Position numbers and translations under genes: made by a program. 64,000 bases of DNA, taken from NCBI GenBank assembly GCA_019694555.1, contig JAIBBS010000006.1, forward strand, positions 20,628 through 84,627, read 5' to 3'. The DNA comes from Nannocystaceae bacterium (GTDB lineage Bacteria > Myxococcota_A > Polyangia > Nannocystales > Nannocystaceae). Of the stretch, positions 26,748 to 35,669 are shown one piece after another. The first letter of the stretch is position 1. Every line of letters begins with the position of its first letter. Under the pieces are notes generated by a model. That model did no database searches. It was not told the DNA's origin and was given only the letters and a program-made list of their open reading frames with translations.

Positions 26748-29267
26748 ATGCACTGCCGTGACCCGCGCCGCGTTCCCGTCGTCCTGGGCTCGATGCTCGC
26801 CGGCCTGCTCGCCGCGTGTGGTGACGACGCATCGAGTGTCTCCGAGGGTTCGTCGTCGTCGTCGTCGGGCTCGAGCAGCAGCGGCAGCGCGACCACGGTG
26901 TCGACGACCATGGCCGACACCACCGCCGCCGAGAGCTCGTCGTCCGCCACCGGCAACGAGACCACCGGCGGCTCGAGCGGCTCGAGCGACACCGGCTCGA
27001 CCACGGCGGCCACGACCGGCAGCACCGGTCCGGGCGACAGCTCGTCGACCGCGGTGACGTCGGTCAGCGAGAGCAGCAGCAGCGACACCGGTGTGCCCGT
27101 GGTCGAGTGTCCGTTCGCCGTGCTGGGACCCGCGCTCCCGGCCGCGGTGTTCGGCAACACCTACGGCACCGACGACGACTCGTCGGGTTCGTGCGGTGGC
27201 GCGGGCTCGCCCGACGTCGGCTACCAGTTCGTCGCGCCCGCGGATGGCATCTACACCATCGACACGCACGGCTCGCAGCTCGACACCGTGCTGTACGTGC
27301 TCGATGGCGACTGCGCCGGCGCCGAGCTGGGCTGCAACGACAACGGCGACGGCTCGCAGTCGGCGCTCGCGCTGACGCTGACGCAGGGCCAGCTGGTCAC
27401 GATCGTGGTCGATGGCAACGACGTCGGCGGCGCGCCGTTCAACCTGCGCGTGCGCGCGGGGACCTTCGCCTGTCCGGTCGCGGATCTCGGCAACACCGTG
27501 CCCAACGTGGTCTCGGGCGACAACACGCAGTACTTCGACGGCTTCGAGTCGGCGTGCGGCGGTCAGGCCGGGCAGGACGCGGGGTACCTCTTCACCGCTC
27601 CGGCCGACGGCAGCTACACCTTCGACACCTTCGGCTCGTCGTTCGAGTCGATCATGTACGTGCTCGACGGCACCTGCGGCGGCAACGTGCTCGCGTGCGG
27701 CAACGAGGGCACGCTGGTGACGCTGACCGCGGGCCAGCAGGTCACGGTCGTGGTCGACACGGTGTACCTGGCGGGGCAGTTCGACCTGCACATCAACGGC
27801 CTGGGCGGCGTGTGCCCCGACAGCGACCTCGGCAACACCGTGCCGCAGGCGGTGGTCGGCGACACCAGTGACGGCGACAACACCGACGCCGGCAGCTGCG
27901 GCGGCGCGTTCTCGTTCGACGACCTCTACACCTTCACCGCGCCCGCCGACGGCCTGTACTCCTTCGACACCTTCGGCTCCGCGCTCGACACCGTGCTGTA
28001 CGTGCGCGACGGCGGCTGCGGCGGCCCCGAGCTCGGCTGCAACGACGATTTCACCGACGTGGTCGAGCAGTCGCGCGTGGTGCTGGGCCTCGCGGCCGGC
28101 CAGGACGTCATGCTCGGCGTCGACGGCAACGGCGTCGGCAGCTACACGCTCAACCTCGCGCAGGTGCCGTGCCCCGACGAGCCCCTGCCGGATCTGCCGC
28201 CGGCGGTGATCAACGGCTCGACCCAGGGCGGCATCGACAAGCTGCGGGGCAGCTGCGCCGCGGACACCGAGGACTACGACACGCCCGACCACGCATACTC
28301 GTTCACCGCGCCCAGCGACGGCGAGTACACCTTCACGACCTTCGGTTCGACCTTCGACACCGTGCTGTACGTGCTCGACGGCGCGGCCTGCAACGGCACC
28401 GAGCTGGCGTGCAGCGACAACTACCAGTTCGACGTCACGAGCGCGCTGTCGGTGCAGCTGACCGCGGGCCAGACCGTCACGGTCGTGGTCGACGGCAACT
28501 TCGAGGGCGAGGGCGCGTTCACGCTCAACGTCGGTCAGCTCGGCGGCGGCAACTGCCCCGACACCGATCTCGGCAACACCGTGCCCGCCGCCGCCAGCGG
28601 CGACACGTCGCTGGGCGACAACACCGTCGCCGGCACCTGCGGCGGCTTCACACAGAACGACGACATCTACTTCTTCACCGCGCCGATGGCCGGCCTCTAC
28701 AACTTCAACACCGTGGGCTCGCTGTACAACACGGTGCTGTTCCTGCGCGATGGCGACTGTGCCGGGGCCGAGATCGCCTGCAACGACGACATCAACTTCT
28801 TCACGCAGCAGTCGTCGATCGCGACGACGCTGGCGCAGGGGCAAACCGTCATGGTCGCGGTCGACGGTGCGGACGCCGACGGTGCGTACGACCTCAACAT
28901 CGACTTCGTCACCTGTCCCGACGAGGTGCTCGACAACACCGTGCCCGCCAGCTACGACGGCGCCACGATCGGCGAGGTCGACAAGCTCCAGAGCGTCAAC
29001 TGCCCCGACGACGGCTCGCCGGACTACACCTTCGAGTTCACCGCTCCGGCCGACGACACGTACACCTTCGATCTGCAGGGCTCGGACTACGACACGGTGA
29101 TCATCGTGCAGGACGCGGTCTGCGGCGGCGACGAGCTCGCGTGCAACGACGACTTCTTCGGGCTGCTGTCCTCGGTCGACGTGGACCTGCTGCAGGACCA
29201 GACCGTCATCGTCGTGGTCACGGGCTTCTCGGGCGACTCGGGCAACTTCACGCTCAACATCAACTGA
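26748..29267 (+). CDS. surface lipoprotein with six PPC-like repeats
   Basis: An 839-residue exported lipoprotein (lipobox LLAAC, Cys24). Residues ~27-115 are a Ser/Thr/Gly-rich linker. Six ~120-residue beta domains follow, each starting at a CP(D/V)xDLGNTVP-type strand with the core Y(x)FTAPADGxYTFDTxGSxxDTVLYV and GQxVTVVVDG. This is the bacterial pre-peptidase C-terminal (PPC) domain pattern. Paired cysteines sit at the start and middle of each repeat. No protease domain is attached, so it is probably an adhesion or binding scaffold. A TAGACT element at 26735-26740 lies 7 bases before the ATG. Confidence 0.85.
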   Translation: MHCRDPRRVPVVLGSMLAGLLAACGDDASSVSEGSSSSSSGSSSSGSATTVSTTMADTTAAESSSSATGNETTGGSSGSSDTGSTTAATTGSTGPGDSSSTAVTSVSESSSSDTGVPVVECPFAVLGPALPAAVFGNTYGTDDDSSGSCGGAGSPDVGYQFVAPADGIYTIDTHGSQLDTVLYVLDGDCAGAELGCNDNGDGSQSALALTLTQGQLVTIVVDGNDVGGAPFNLRVRAGTFACPVADLGNTVPNVVSGDNTQYFDGFESACGGQAGQDAGYLFTAPADGSYTFDTFGSSFESIMYVLDGTCGGNVLACGNEGTLVTLTAGQQVTVVVDTVYLAGQFDLHINGLGGVCPDSDLGNTVPQAVVGDTSDGDNTDAGSCGGAFSFDDLYTFTAPADGLYSFDTFGSALDTVLYVRDGGCGGPELGCNDDFTDVVEQSRVVLGLAAGQDVMLGVDGNGVGSYTLNLAQVPCPDEPLPDLPPAVINGSTQGGIDKLRGSCAADTEDYDTPDHAYSFTAPSDGEYTFTTFGSTFDTVLYVLDGAACNGTELACSDNYQFDVTSALSVQLTAGQTVTVVVDGNFEGEGAFTLNVGQLGGGNCPDTDLGNTVPAAASGDTSLGDNTVAGTCGGFTQNDDIYFFTAPMAGLYNFNTVGSLYNTVLFLRDGDCAGAEIACNDDINFFTQQSSIATTLAQGQTVMVAVDGADADGAYDLNIDFVTCPDEVLDNTVPASYDGATIGEVDKLQSVNCPDDGSPDYTFEFTAPADDTYTFDLQGSDYDTVIIVQDAVCGGDELACNDDFFGLLSSVDVDLLQDQTVIVVVTGFSGDSGNFTLNIN

Positions 29268-29283
29268 CGCGGCTTTGCACGCG

Positions 29284-29312
29284 TTGAGCCCGCCACGGCG
29301 GTGGGCTAGCCT
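29284..29312 (+). promoter_or_regulatory. putative promoter giving a leaderless transcript
   Basis: TTGAGC (29284-29289) and TAGCCT (29307-29312) are 17 bases apart. The -10 ends 7 bases before the ATG at 29320, so initiation would fall at or next to the start codon. Confidence 0.45.
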
Positions 29313-29319
29313 TCGCGGC

Positions 29320-30027
29320 ATGGTGCGTGCCGCGGTGCTGCTCGTGTGGGGTCTTTCGGCGTTCGCGTGCGGCAGCGCGTCCCAGGGGCCACCGCCGGTC
29401 GCCGCGCGCGTGGTCGAGCCGCCGCTGTCGCTGCCCGAGGGCGGGGCGACCCTGCGGCTCGAGCAGCGCGCACGCGCGGAGCTGCCCGGGTCCAAGGGCG
29501 CGTTCACGGTCGAGCTGGGCGACATCACCGGCGCACGCACGCAGCTGGTGGTCGCGCGCAAGGACGGTGGCGGGGTGCTCGCGTCGCAGAGCGTCGCGCA
29601 GGGCGACCGCGTGCCGCTGCTGCTCGAGGGCAACGGCTACGAGCTCGTGATCGAGCGGCTGCACGACGGCATGCTCAGCGGCGACTGGCTCGAGCTGCGC
29701 GTGCGCGCCAGCGGGGCCACGACGTCGCCGCCTGCGGTGGTCGACGAGCGCGCCCGCATCGAGGGCCTGCTCGCCGCGGTCGAACACAGCGGCGTGGTGT
29801 TCATCCGCAACGGCAGCGAGCACGACGCTCGCGCCGCGGCCGATCACCTGCGCACCAAGTGGTCGCGCGCGGGCGACGGCATCGACACCGCCGAGGCGTT
29901 CATCGATCGCCTGGGCACGCGCTCGTCGCAGAGCGGCGAGGCCTACCGCGTGCGCCTGCCCGACGGCACCGAGCGCGAGGCCGGACCGTGGCTGCACGAG
30001 CAGCTCGCGGCGCTCGCACCGAGCTAG
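29320..30027 (+). CDS. DUF5329-domain lipoprotein
   Basis: A 235-residue protein with a signal peptide and lipobox-like AFAC. Residues ~35-140 are beta-rich with no known match. Residues ~145-232 carry the DUF5329 pattern: RIEGLLAAVEHSG, FIRNGSEHDARAAADHLRTKW, TAEAFIDRLGTRSSQSGEAYRV. The function of this family is unknown; it is typically periplasmic. A stretch of only 25 bases separates it from the convergent ECF sigma gene. No ribosome-binding site is seen, consistent with the predicted leaderless mRNA. Confidence 0.8.
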   Translation: MVRAAVLLVWGLSAFACGSASQGPPPVAARVVEPPLSLPEGGATLRLEQRARAELPGSKGAFTVELGDITGARTQLVVARKDGGGVLASQSVAQGDRVPLLLEGNGYELVIERLHDGMLSGDWLELRVRASGATTSPPAVVDERARIEGLLAAVEHSGVVFIRNGSEHDARAAADHLRTKWSRAGDGIDTAEAFIDRLGTRSSQSGEAYRVRLPDGTEREAGPWLHEQLAALAPS

Positions 30028-30052
30028 TCCCCTGGAACCTCGCGCGGCCCGG

Positions 30053-30664
30053 TCACTGCCGCGCGCGCAGGCCCACGGCCGCGGCCCACGCGTCGAGCTC
30101 GCGCTCGGCGTCGCCGGACTCGCCGCGGTTGGGCGTCGCGGACGCGTCCATGCGTGCACGCAACAGCTCCTTGGCGCGGCGCAGTCGGCTCTTGACCGTG
30201 CCCTGCGGGATCCCGAGCGCGTCGCCGAGCTCGGCGGTGCTGAGGTCCTCCCAGTAGTGCAGCTCGAGCGCGATCTGCAGCTCGACCGGGATCTGCTGCA
30301 GCGCGGCCATGATCGCGCCGCGGGTGTCGTCGGCCGCCAGCGCGGCGCTGGGGCTGGGCGCCATGTCGGTGACCGCGCTGGTGGCGGGATCGAAGCCGGC
30401 CTGCCGCGCCTGGCCCTTGTAGTGATCGAACAGCTCGTTGCGTGCGACGGCGAAGAGGAAGCCGCGGAAGCTGGCGGCATCGCGCACGCGATCGCGGTGG
30501 ACCACGCACGCCAGCAGGGTGCGCTGCACGAGATCGTCGACCGCCTCGGAGGCCTTGGTGTCGAAGAAGCGGATCAGCGCGTCGACGTGGCGCTCGAGCA
30601 AGGTGTTGCCGGCGCGCGCATCACCGGCACGCCATGACTCGAGCAGCTCGGCGTCGGTCGGCAC
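30053..30664 (-). CDS. ECF-type RNA polymerase sigma factor
   Basis: A 203-residue sigma-70 family factor with region 2 (VDALIRFFDTK, DDLVQRTLLAC, FRGFLFAVARNELFDHYK) and region 4 (LPVELQIALELHYWEDLSTAELGDALGIPQGTVKSRLRRAKELLR), and lacking regions 1 and 3, as in ECF factors. The C-terminal ~30 residues are a variable tail. No anti-sigma factor is adjacent. The GTG start at 30664 is preceded at 11 bases by a TACGCT element on the same strand. Confidence 0.9.
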   Translation of the reverse strand: MPTDAELLESWRAGDARAGNTLLERHVDALIRFFDTKASEAVDDLVQRTLLACVVHRDRVRDAASFRGFLFAVARNELFDHYKGQARQAGFDPATSAVTDMAPSPSAALAADDTRGAIMAALQQIPVELQIALELHYWEDLSTAELGDALGIPQGTVKSRLRRAKELLRARMDASATPNRGESGDAERELDAWAAAVGLRARQ

Positions 30665-30730
30665 CCAGGCCAGCGTAGGCGCTTGCCTCGGCCGCAGGCA
30701 ACCCGGGCGCGCGCGCGGGCGGCGATGCGG

Positions 30731-31696
30731 TCACGGTGGGCACACGCGGGTGAGCTCGAAGCGGACGCCACCGCGGTTGTCCTGGCAGAACGTGTCGCTG
30801 ATGCCGCACGCGAGCACGCCGTCGGCCAGCTCGATCTCGACCTCGGTCGTGGTCAGGGCCGCGAACGCGGACGGCGCGTCGGCGTACCAGGTGCCCGGCG
30901 GCGTGCGCAGCTCGCCCAGCGACAGCCCGGTGCAGTCGACGAACCACGCCCACGTGAGCCCGCCGACCGCGGCGTCGTAGGACCACTTGCTGCCGCCGCT
31001 GGGCAACGCGTGCGCGCGGTAGCGACCCGGCGGCAGCAGCAGCACCGGATCGAACGCCAGCGGTCCGCAGTCGTAGCGCCAGTCCAGCGTCACCTCCTCG
31101 TGCACCGAGCACGCGCCGTCGAGGCACTCGCCCTCGTCGCAGTCGTCGTCGTCGTCGCAGCGCTGGCACAGCGCGCACGCAAGACAGTGGCCGCCGCAGT
31201 CGACGTCGCTCTCGTCGCCGTTGCGCTCGCCGTCGTCGCAGCGGTGCGGTGGTCCGCCGCCATCGGCATGCAACGCGGCGTCGTCGCGCTCGCCGGCCTC
31301 GTCGCCGCCGCTGCCGTCCGCGCGGCCGGGGCCGTCGTCCTCGCCGGGCTCCCACGTGTCCGCGGTGCCGGGCTGATCGAACGGCGTCCGCGGCAGGCAC
31401 TGGCCCGCGAGTGCCGGCGGCGTGTGGCCACCCCAGGCGCGTCCGCTGGCGCAGGCTTCACTGGCGAAGCTGCAGAAGCCCTGCGGCTCGCAGACGCCAG
31501 CGTTGCCGCCGCCGCGGCAGTCGTCGTCGACCTCGCACGCGAACCATCCGGCTTCGCACGCGGCGCTCGGCGACGCCAGCGCGAAGCCGAGCCACAGGCC
31601 GGCGCCCAGACGTGGGCGGGCCGGTGCGGGCTCGCGACGGCGCGCGGCCGGGGATCGTGCCGGGGTGCGTGCAGGGGTGGGCGCCGCGTCGCTCAC
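30731..31696 (-). CDS. secreted cysteine-rich protein with paralogous N-terminal module
   Basis: About 321 residues from GTG 31696; a GTG at 31732 is an alternative. An Arg/Pro-rich leader precedes a hydrophobic stretch, then the module [15 protein letters not shown]...[11 protein letters not shown]...CASGR...LAGQC. The N-terminal region of the protein encoded at 51681-53105 carries the same cysteine pattern. An Asp/Gly-rich linker and a second Cys-rich segment ([17 protein letters not shown], then [15 protein letters not shown]) resembling myxobacterial Cys-rich tail repeats follow. The C-terminal ~110 residues are a beta-type domain. Function unknown; probably surface exposed. Confidence 0.7.
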   Translation of the reverse strand: MSDAAPTPARTPARSPAARRREPAPARPRLGAGLWLGFALASPSAACEAGWFACEVDDDCRGGGNAGVCEPQGFCSFASEACASGRAWGGHTPPALAGQCLPRTPFDQPGTADTWEPGEDDGPGRADGSGGDEAGERDDAALHADGGGPPHRCDDGERNGDESDVDCGGHCLACALCQRCDDDDDCDEGECLDGACSVHEEVTLDWRYDCGPLAFDPVLLLPPGRYRAHALPSGGSKWSYDAAVGGLTWAWFVDCTGLSLGELRTPPGTWYADAPSAFAALTTTEVEIELADGVLACGISDTFCQDNRGGVRFELTRVCPP

Positions 31697-31783
31697 GTCC
31701 CTGCAGACTGTCGACCCCCGCGATCGGATCACGGCGGTTTCGCGGGCGCGCGCGGCCGGCCCGACCCGCTACCATGATCGACG

Positions 31784-34519
31784 ATGGCCGCCCCGCCGCT
31801 CGACGACGCCGCGCTGGGCCAGCAGCTGGCGGCCGCACGCCCGGCGGCGCGGCGACGCGAGCAGGTGTTGGCGCGCGTGCGCGCGCGGCTGTTCGCGATG
31901 CCCGAGCCGCAGGATCGCATCGACCGCTACGTCGTGGAGGCGCGGCTGGGCGAGGGCGGCATGGGCGTGGTGTTCGCGGCGCGTGATCCCCGGCTCGCTC
32001 GCCGCGTCGCGATCAAGCTGGTGCGCGTCGATGGCCCCGAGCAACGCGCGCGAGCGCTGCGCGAGGCGCAGGCGCTGGCCCGGCTCGCGCATCCCAACGT
32101 GGTCGAGATCTTCGACGTCGGCCGTCACGAGCAGGGCATCTTCATCGCGATGGAGTTGATCTCCGGCACCACGCTGGCGCGCTGGCAGCAGTCGCCGCGA
32201 CCGTGGCGGGAGATCCTCGCGTGCTACCTCGCCGCCGCTGCCGGCCTCGTCGCCGCGCACACGGCGGGTCTGGTGCACCGCGACTTCAAGCCCCACAACG
32301 TGATGCGCGGCGACGACGGCCGCGTGCGCGTGATGGACTTCGGACTGGCGCAGCCGCCGGCGCCGACCCAGCCCGACAGCGCGCCCGCGGGCGTGGGCCT
32401 CCACGCGCCGCGGCAGGTCGCGATCACGGCCACCGGCGCGCGCGTGGGCACGCCGGCGTACATGGCACCCGAGCAGCACGCCGGTCGCGAGGTCGATGCC
32501 CGCAGCGATCAGTTCGGCTTCTGTGCCTCGCTGTACGAGGCGCTCGCGGGCGTGCCGGCGTTTGCCGGCGACAGCCTCGCCGCGCTCGAGCGGGCCAAGC
32601 TGCGCGGGGCGATCTCGCCGCCGCGCGCCGACGCGGGCGTGCCGCGGGCCGTGCTCGAGGTGCTGCGCGTGGGCATGGCTGCGGCGCCCGAGCAGCGATG
32701 GCCGTCGATGACGGCGCTGTGCGACGCGCTGCTGCGCGCGCAGCGACGGGGTCGCTCGCGGTGGTTCGCGGGCGGTGCCGCAGCCGCGCTCGCGGCCGTC
32801 GCGTGGGTGGCCACGCGCCCGTCCGCCGCCGATTGCGAGGCTGCGACGCCGTGGCAGCCCGACGCGACGGCGGTGGTCGAGGCCGCGTTCGCGCCCGTCG
32901 ATCGACCCTGGCGCGACGACGTCCGCACGCGCGTGCTCGCGTCGCTGCAGCACCACGAGCAGTCGTGGCGCGCGGTCGCGGGCACGCTGTGCCGCGCGCG
33001 CGAGGCTGGCGAGGCGACGCCGCCGGGCGCGACCGCATGCCTGACGCGCACGCGCACGCGTCGCGATGCGCTGCTGGGGGCGCTGGCGTCGGCGCAGCCC
33101 GAGGGCCTCGCGAACGCGGCCGATGCGGTCGATGGCCTCGACCCGCCGGCGGCGTGCCTGCACGCGACCGCGCCGACGATCGCAGCCGCGCCCGAACGCG
33201 TCGAGCCGGCTGCGCGCGAGGCCCTCGCGGAGATCTGGGCGCTGCAGCGGCTGGGCCGCTTCGATCTCGCCCACGCGCGCTGCGACGCACTCGCGCGCGC
33301 GCTCGAGGGCGTCGATGCGCCGGTGTTGCACGCCGAGCTGGGCGTCGCGCGGGCCAATCTGCTGGTCGACGACGGCGCGTACGCCGACGCCGAGGCCAGC
33401 TCGAGCCGCGCCTACTTCGACGCGCTCGCGGCCGACGAGCGCACGCTCGCCGCGCGGGCTGCCATCGCGCTGGTCGCCATCACGGGTGTCTACGGCACGC
33501 GCCCCGACGTGGCGCTGCAGTGGGCGCGGCACGCCGAGGCCGCACTCGCGCTCGCGCCCGACGGCGTGCTGCAGGCGGAGCTGGCGATCAACGTCGGCAT
33601 CGTCCACAACGGCCGCGGCGAGACCGCGGCGGCGCAGTCGTCGTTTCGCGACGCCATCGCGGCATTGCGCGAGGCCGAGGTCGATGCCGCCGAGCTGGCC
33701 TCGGCGACGCAGTACCTGGGCATCTCGTTGCTCGAGGAGGGCCGGGCGCAGGAGGCCCGCGAGTTGCTCGAGCAGGTCGTGGCCATGCGCGAGCGTCACC
33801 TCGGCCCCAGCCACGCACTGGTCGCGAGCGCGCGCGTGAACCTGGCCAACGCGCTGCTGCGCGTGGGCGCGCTGGACGAGGCCGCGCTGCAGCACGAGCG
33901 CGCGCTCGCGATCCAGCTGCAGGTGCTGGGCCCGGCGCACCTCGAGGTCGCGGTCGAGCGCAACGACTACGGCAGCCTGCTCGAGGCCACCGGCGATCTG
34001 ACCGGCGCGCGGGTGCAGCACGCGCTGGCGCTGTCGATCTTCGAGCCCGTGCTCGGCGATGCCCACGCGTACGTCGGCGCGACGCTGACCAACCTCGGCC
34101 ACGTCGACGTGCGCCTGGGGTTGCTCGCGACCGCGGCGCCCGAGCTCGCGCGCGGGCGGGCGATCCTCGAGGCCGCGCTGGGGCGCGAACACGCGTACGT
34201 GCGCTTCGCCCAGCTCGCGACCGCGGAGCTCCAGCTCGCGCAAGGCGATGCTGCCGCGGCGCTGAGCGAGCTCGACGGCGCGCCGGCGTGTCCCGAGCGG
34301 CAGCCGCTGCCCTGCGCCGAGCTGGCGTTCGTGCGCGCGCAGGCGCTGGCGCGCGTGGGTCGCTGCGACGAGGCGATCGCGGCGGCACGGGCGGCGACGT
34401 CGAGTGCCGCGGTCGGCTACGAGGCCACCGCGCTGCGCGAGCGCGTGGCTCGCTGGCAGCTGCATCCGTGCGCGCCGGACTCGGGCGCCTCAGCGCAGCG
34501 CGACCAGCAGCGCCTGTAG
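31784..34519 (+). CDS. membrane Ser/Thr protein kinase with C-terminal TPR-like repeats
   Basis: A 911-residue eukaryotic-like kinase. The kinase domain spans ~48-315 with GEGGMGVV (56-63), VAIK (Lys78), HRDFKPHN (165-172), DFG (185-187) and the GTPAYMAPE loop (222-230). One TM helix lies at ~327-345. The extracytoplasmic part (~350-911) is helical, with degenerate and regular TPR units (ALASARVNLANALL-like, ERNDYGSLLEATGDLTGA, LTNLGHVDVRLG). This kinase-TM-TPR layout is common in myxobacteria. HRDFK replaces the usual HRDLK. Its 3' end overlaps the convergent channel gene by 30 bases. It probably senses or scaffolds external or periplasmic partners. Confidence 0.9.
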   Translation: MAAPPLDDAALGQQLAAARPAARRREQVLARVRARLFAMPEPQDRIDRYVVEARLGEGGMGVVFAARDPRLARRVAIKLVRVDGPEQRARALREAQALARLAHPNVVEIFDVGRHEQGIFIAMELISGTTLARWQQSPRPWREILACYLAAAAGLVAAHTAGLVHRDFKPHNVMRGDDGRVRVMDFGLAQPPAPTQPDSAPAGVGLHAPRQVAITATGARVGTPAYMAPEQHAGREVDARSDQFGFCASLYEALAGVPAFAGDSLAALERAKLRGAISPPRADAGVPRAVLEVLRVGMAAAPEQRWPSMTALCDALLRAQRRGRSRWFAGGAAAALAAVAWVATRPSAADCEAATPWQPDATAVVEAAFAPVDRPWRDDVRTRVLASLQHHEQSWRAVAGTLCRAREAGEATPPGATACLTRTRTRRDALLGALASAQPEGLANAADAVDGLDPPAACLHATAPTIAAAPERVEPAAREALAEIWALQRLGRFDLAHARCDALARALEGVDAPVLHAELGVARANLLVDDGAYADAEASSSRAYFDALAADERTLAARAAIALVAITGVYGTRPDVALQWARHAEAALALAPDGVLQAELAINVGIVHNGRGETAAAQSSFRDAIAALREAEVDAAELASATQYLGISLLEEGRAQEARELLEQVVAMRERHLGPSHALVASARVNLANALLRVGALDEAALQHERALAIQLQVLGPAHLEVAVERNDYGSLLEATGDLTGARVQHALALSIFEPVLGDAHAYVGATLTNLGHVDVRLGLLATAAPELARGRAILEAALGREHAYVRFAQLATAELQLAQGDAAAALSELDGAPACPERQPLPCAELAFVRAQALARVGRCDEAIAAARAATSSAAVGYEATALRERVARWQLHPCAPDSGASAQRDQQRL

Positions 34520-35491
34520 CGACAAAAGCCCGCCCAGCCACAGGATGCCCAACCGCTGGCTCAGCACCGTCGCGCGTGCGAGCGGGATGCGCTTCTCGGC
34601 GAGGTTGGTCAGCACCAGGCTCGCGCCGGTCAACACCACCAGGCCCACGATGGCCAACAGCTGCAGCTGATCGAGCAGCCCCAGCGAGCTGCCCGGCGGC
34701 AGGCGTGCGTCGACCAGCAGGCGGTTGGCGATGCTGACGAACAGCGCGCCCGACAGCAGCGTGTAGCGCGGCGGCGCCTGCTGGACCGGCAGCATCACCG
34801 CGAAGAACGCGACCGCCGAGCCCATGAAGGTGCCCAGCAGCAGCGTCAGCAGGATGCGTAGGGAGTGACGGCGCGTGATCGTGATCGACAGCGTCGCGCG
34901 CGAGAACTCCGCGTCGGTGGTCTGGCTCGGGTCACCGAAGTTGGTCGCCTCGGCGTGCGGCGCCACGGTCAACGCGAGATCGGAGATGGTCCAGTCGCTG
35001 GGCGAGAGGTCCTGCGACAGGGTCAGCGGCGCGCGGCCCTCGGGCGGCGTGTCGGGCACGAACACCAGCTGCCGGGTGTCGCGCTCGGCATCCTCGACGA
35101 ACAGCTGCAGCGTGTGACGGTCGAACGGGAAGTCGCCGAAGTCGAGCGGGTTGCGGACCTGCGCGCGGAACTTCACCTGCGACCAGCGGCCCGCCGGTGT
35201 CGCGGTGGTGACCGCGTGCTGACGCTCGGTCGTGACCGCGTTGGTGATCTCGAGCGTCTTGGCCGGATCGATCGCACCGATGTTCTGCGGCGAGATCAGC
35301 CACAGCCACAGCGTGATGTCGAAGCGCCGCTGGGCCTCGTTCAGATCTGCCAGCGCCACGATGAAGGCGCCGATGCGCGTCACTGCGGGCTGCGGCGGAT
35401 CGGCCGGCGCGTCGGCGCGTGCGGCGGGCGCGGCGAGCAGGGCGGCGAGCAGGGCAGCGACGAGCGCCGCGAAACGGAGGCGGGCGGGCAC
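34490..35491 (-). CDS. pentameric ligand-gated ion channel (Cys-loop superfamily) homologue
   Basis: A 333-residue protein from GTG 35491. A signal peptide (1-26) is followed by a ligand-binding beta domain (~35-205) that contains the Pro-loop region NPLDFGDFPFDRHTLQL (114-130), the prokaryotic counterpart of the Cys-loop without the cysteines. Four TM helices follow: ~211-235, 242-262, 272-297 and 308-331. This is the full layout of GLIC/ELIC-type channels. It should form pentamers in the inner membrane gated by an external ligand or protons; ion selectivity is not readable. It lies divergent from the TonB-dependent receptor. Confidence 0.82.
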   Translation of the reverse strand: MPARLRFAALVAALLAALLAAPAARADAPADPPQPAVTRIGAFIVALADLNEAQRRFDITLWLWLISPQNIGAIDPAKTLEITNAVTTERQHAVTTATPAGRWSQVKFRAQVRNPLDFGDFPFDRHTLQLFVEDAERDTRQLVFVPDTPPEGRAPLTLSQDLSPSDWTISDLALTVAPHAEATNFGDPSQTTDAEFSRATLSITITRRHSLRILLTLLLGTFMGSAVAFFAVMLPVQQAPPRYTLLSGALFVSIANRLLVDARLPPGSSLGLLDQLQLLAIVGLVVLTGASLVLTNLAEKRIPLARATVLSQRLGILWLGGLLSLQALLVALR

Positions 35492-35669
35492 CGCACCCCA
35501 GTGTGCCGGCTGCCGCGGCGGCACGAAACCCGAAGCGGCGCTCGCGTGCGAGGTGAACCCCCGCAGCGCGGCGCGAGTTTCCACGGGCGATCGCCTGCGG
35601 TGATCGACCCGGTTCCACTGCACACATGACGAGCCGTCCGCGGCGGCCCGCGACAGCGCCAGCGACACG

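Noticed and set aside
26523..29633. 1036-residue minus-strand open frame opposite the PPC protein
   Set aside because: Its product is a Val/Ala/Arg/Gly-rich low-complexity shadow of the repeat-encoding plus-strand gene; GC-rich codons leave the antisense frame stop-free.
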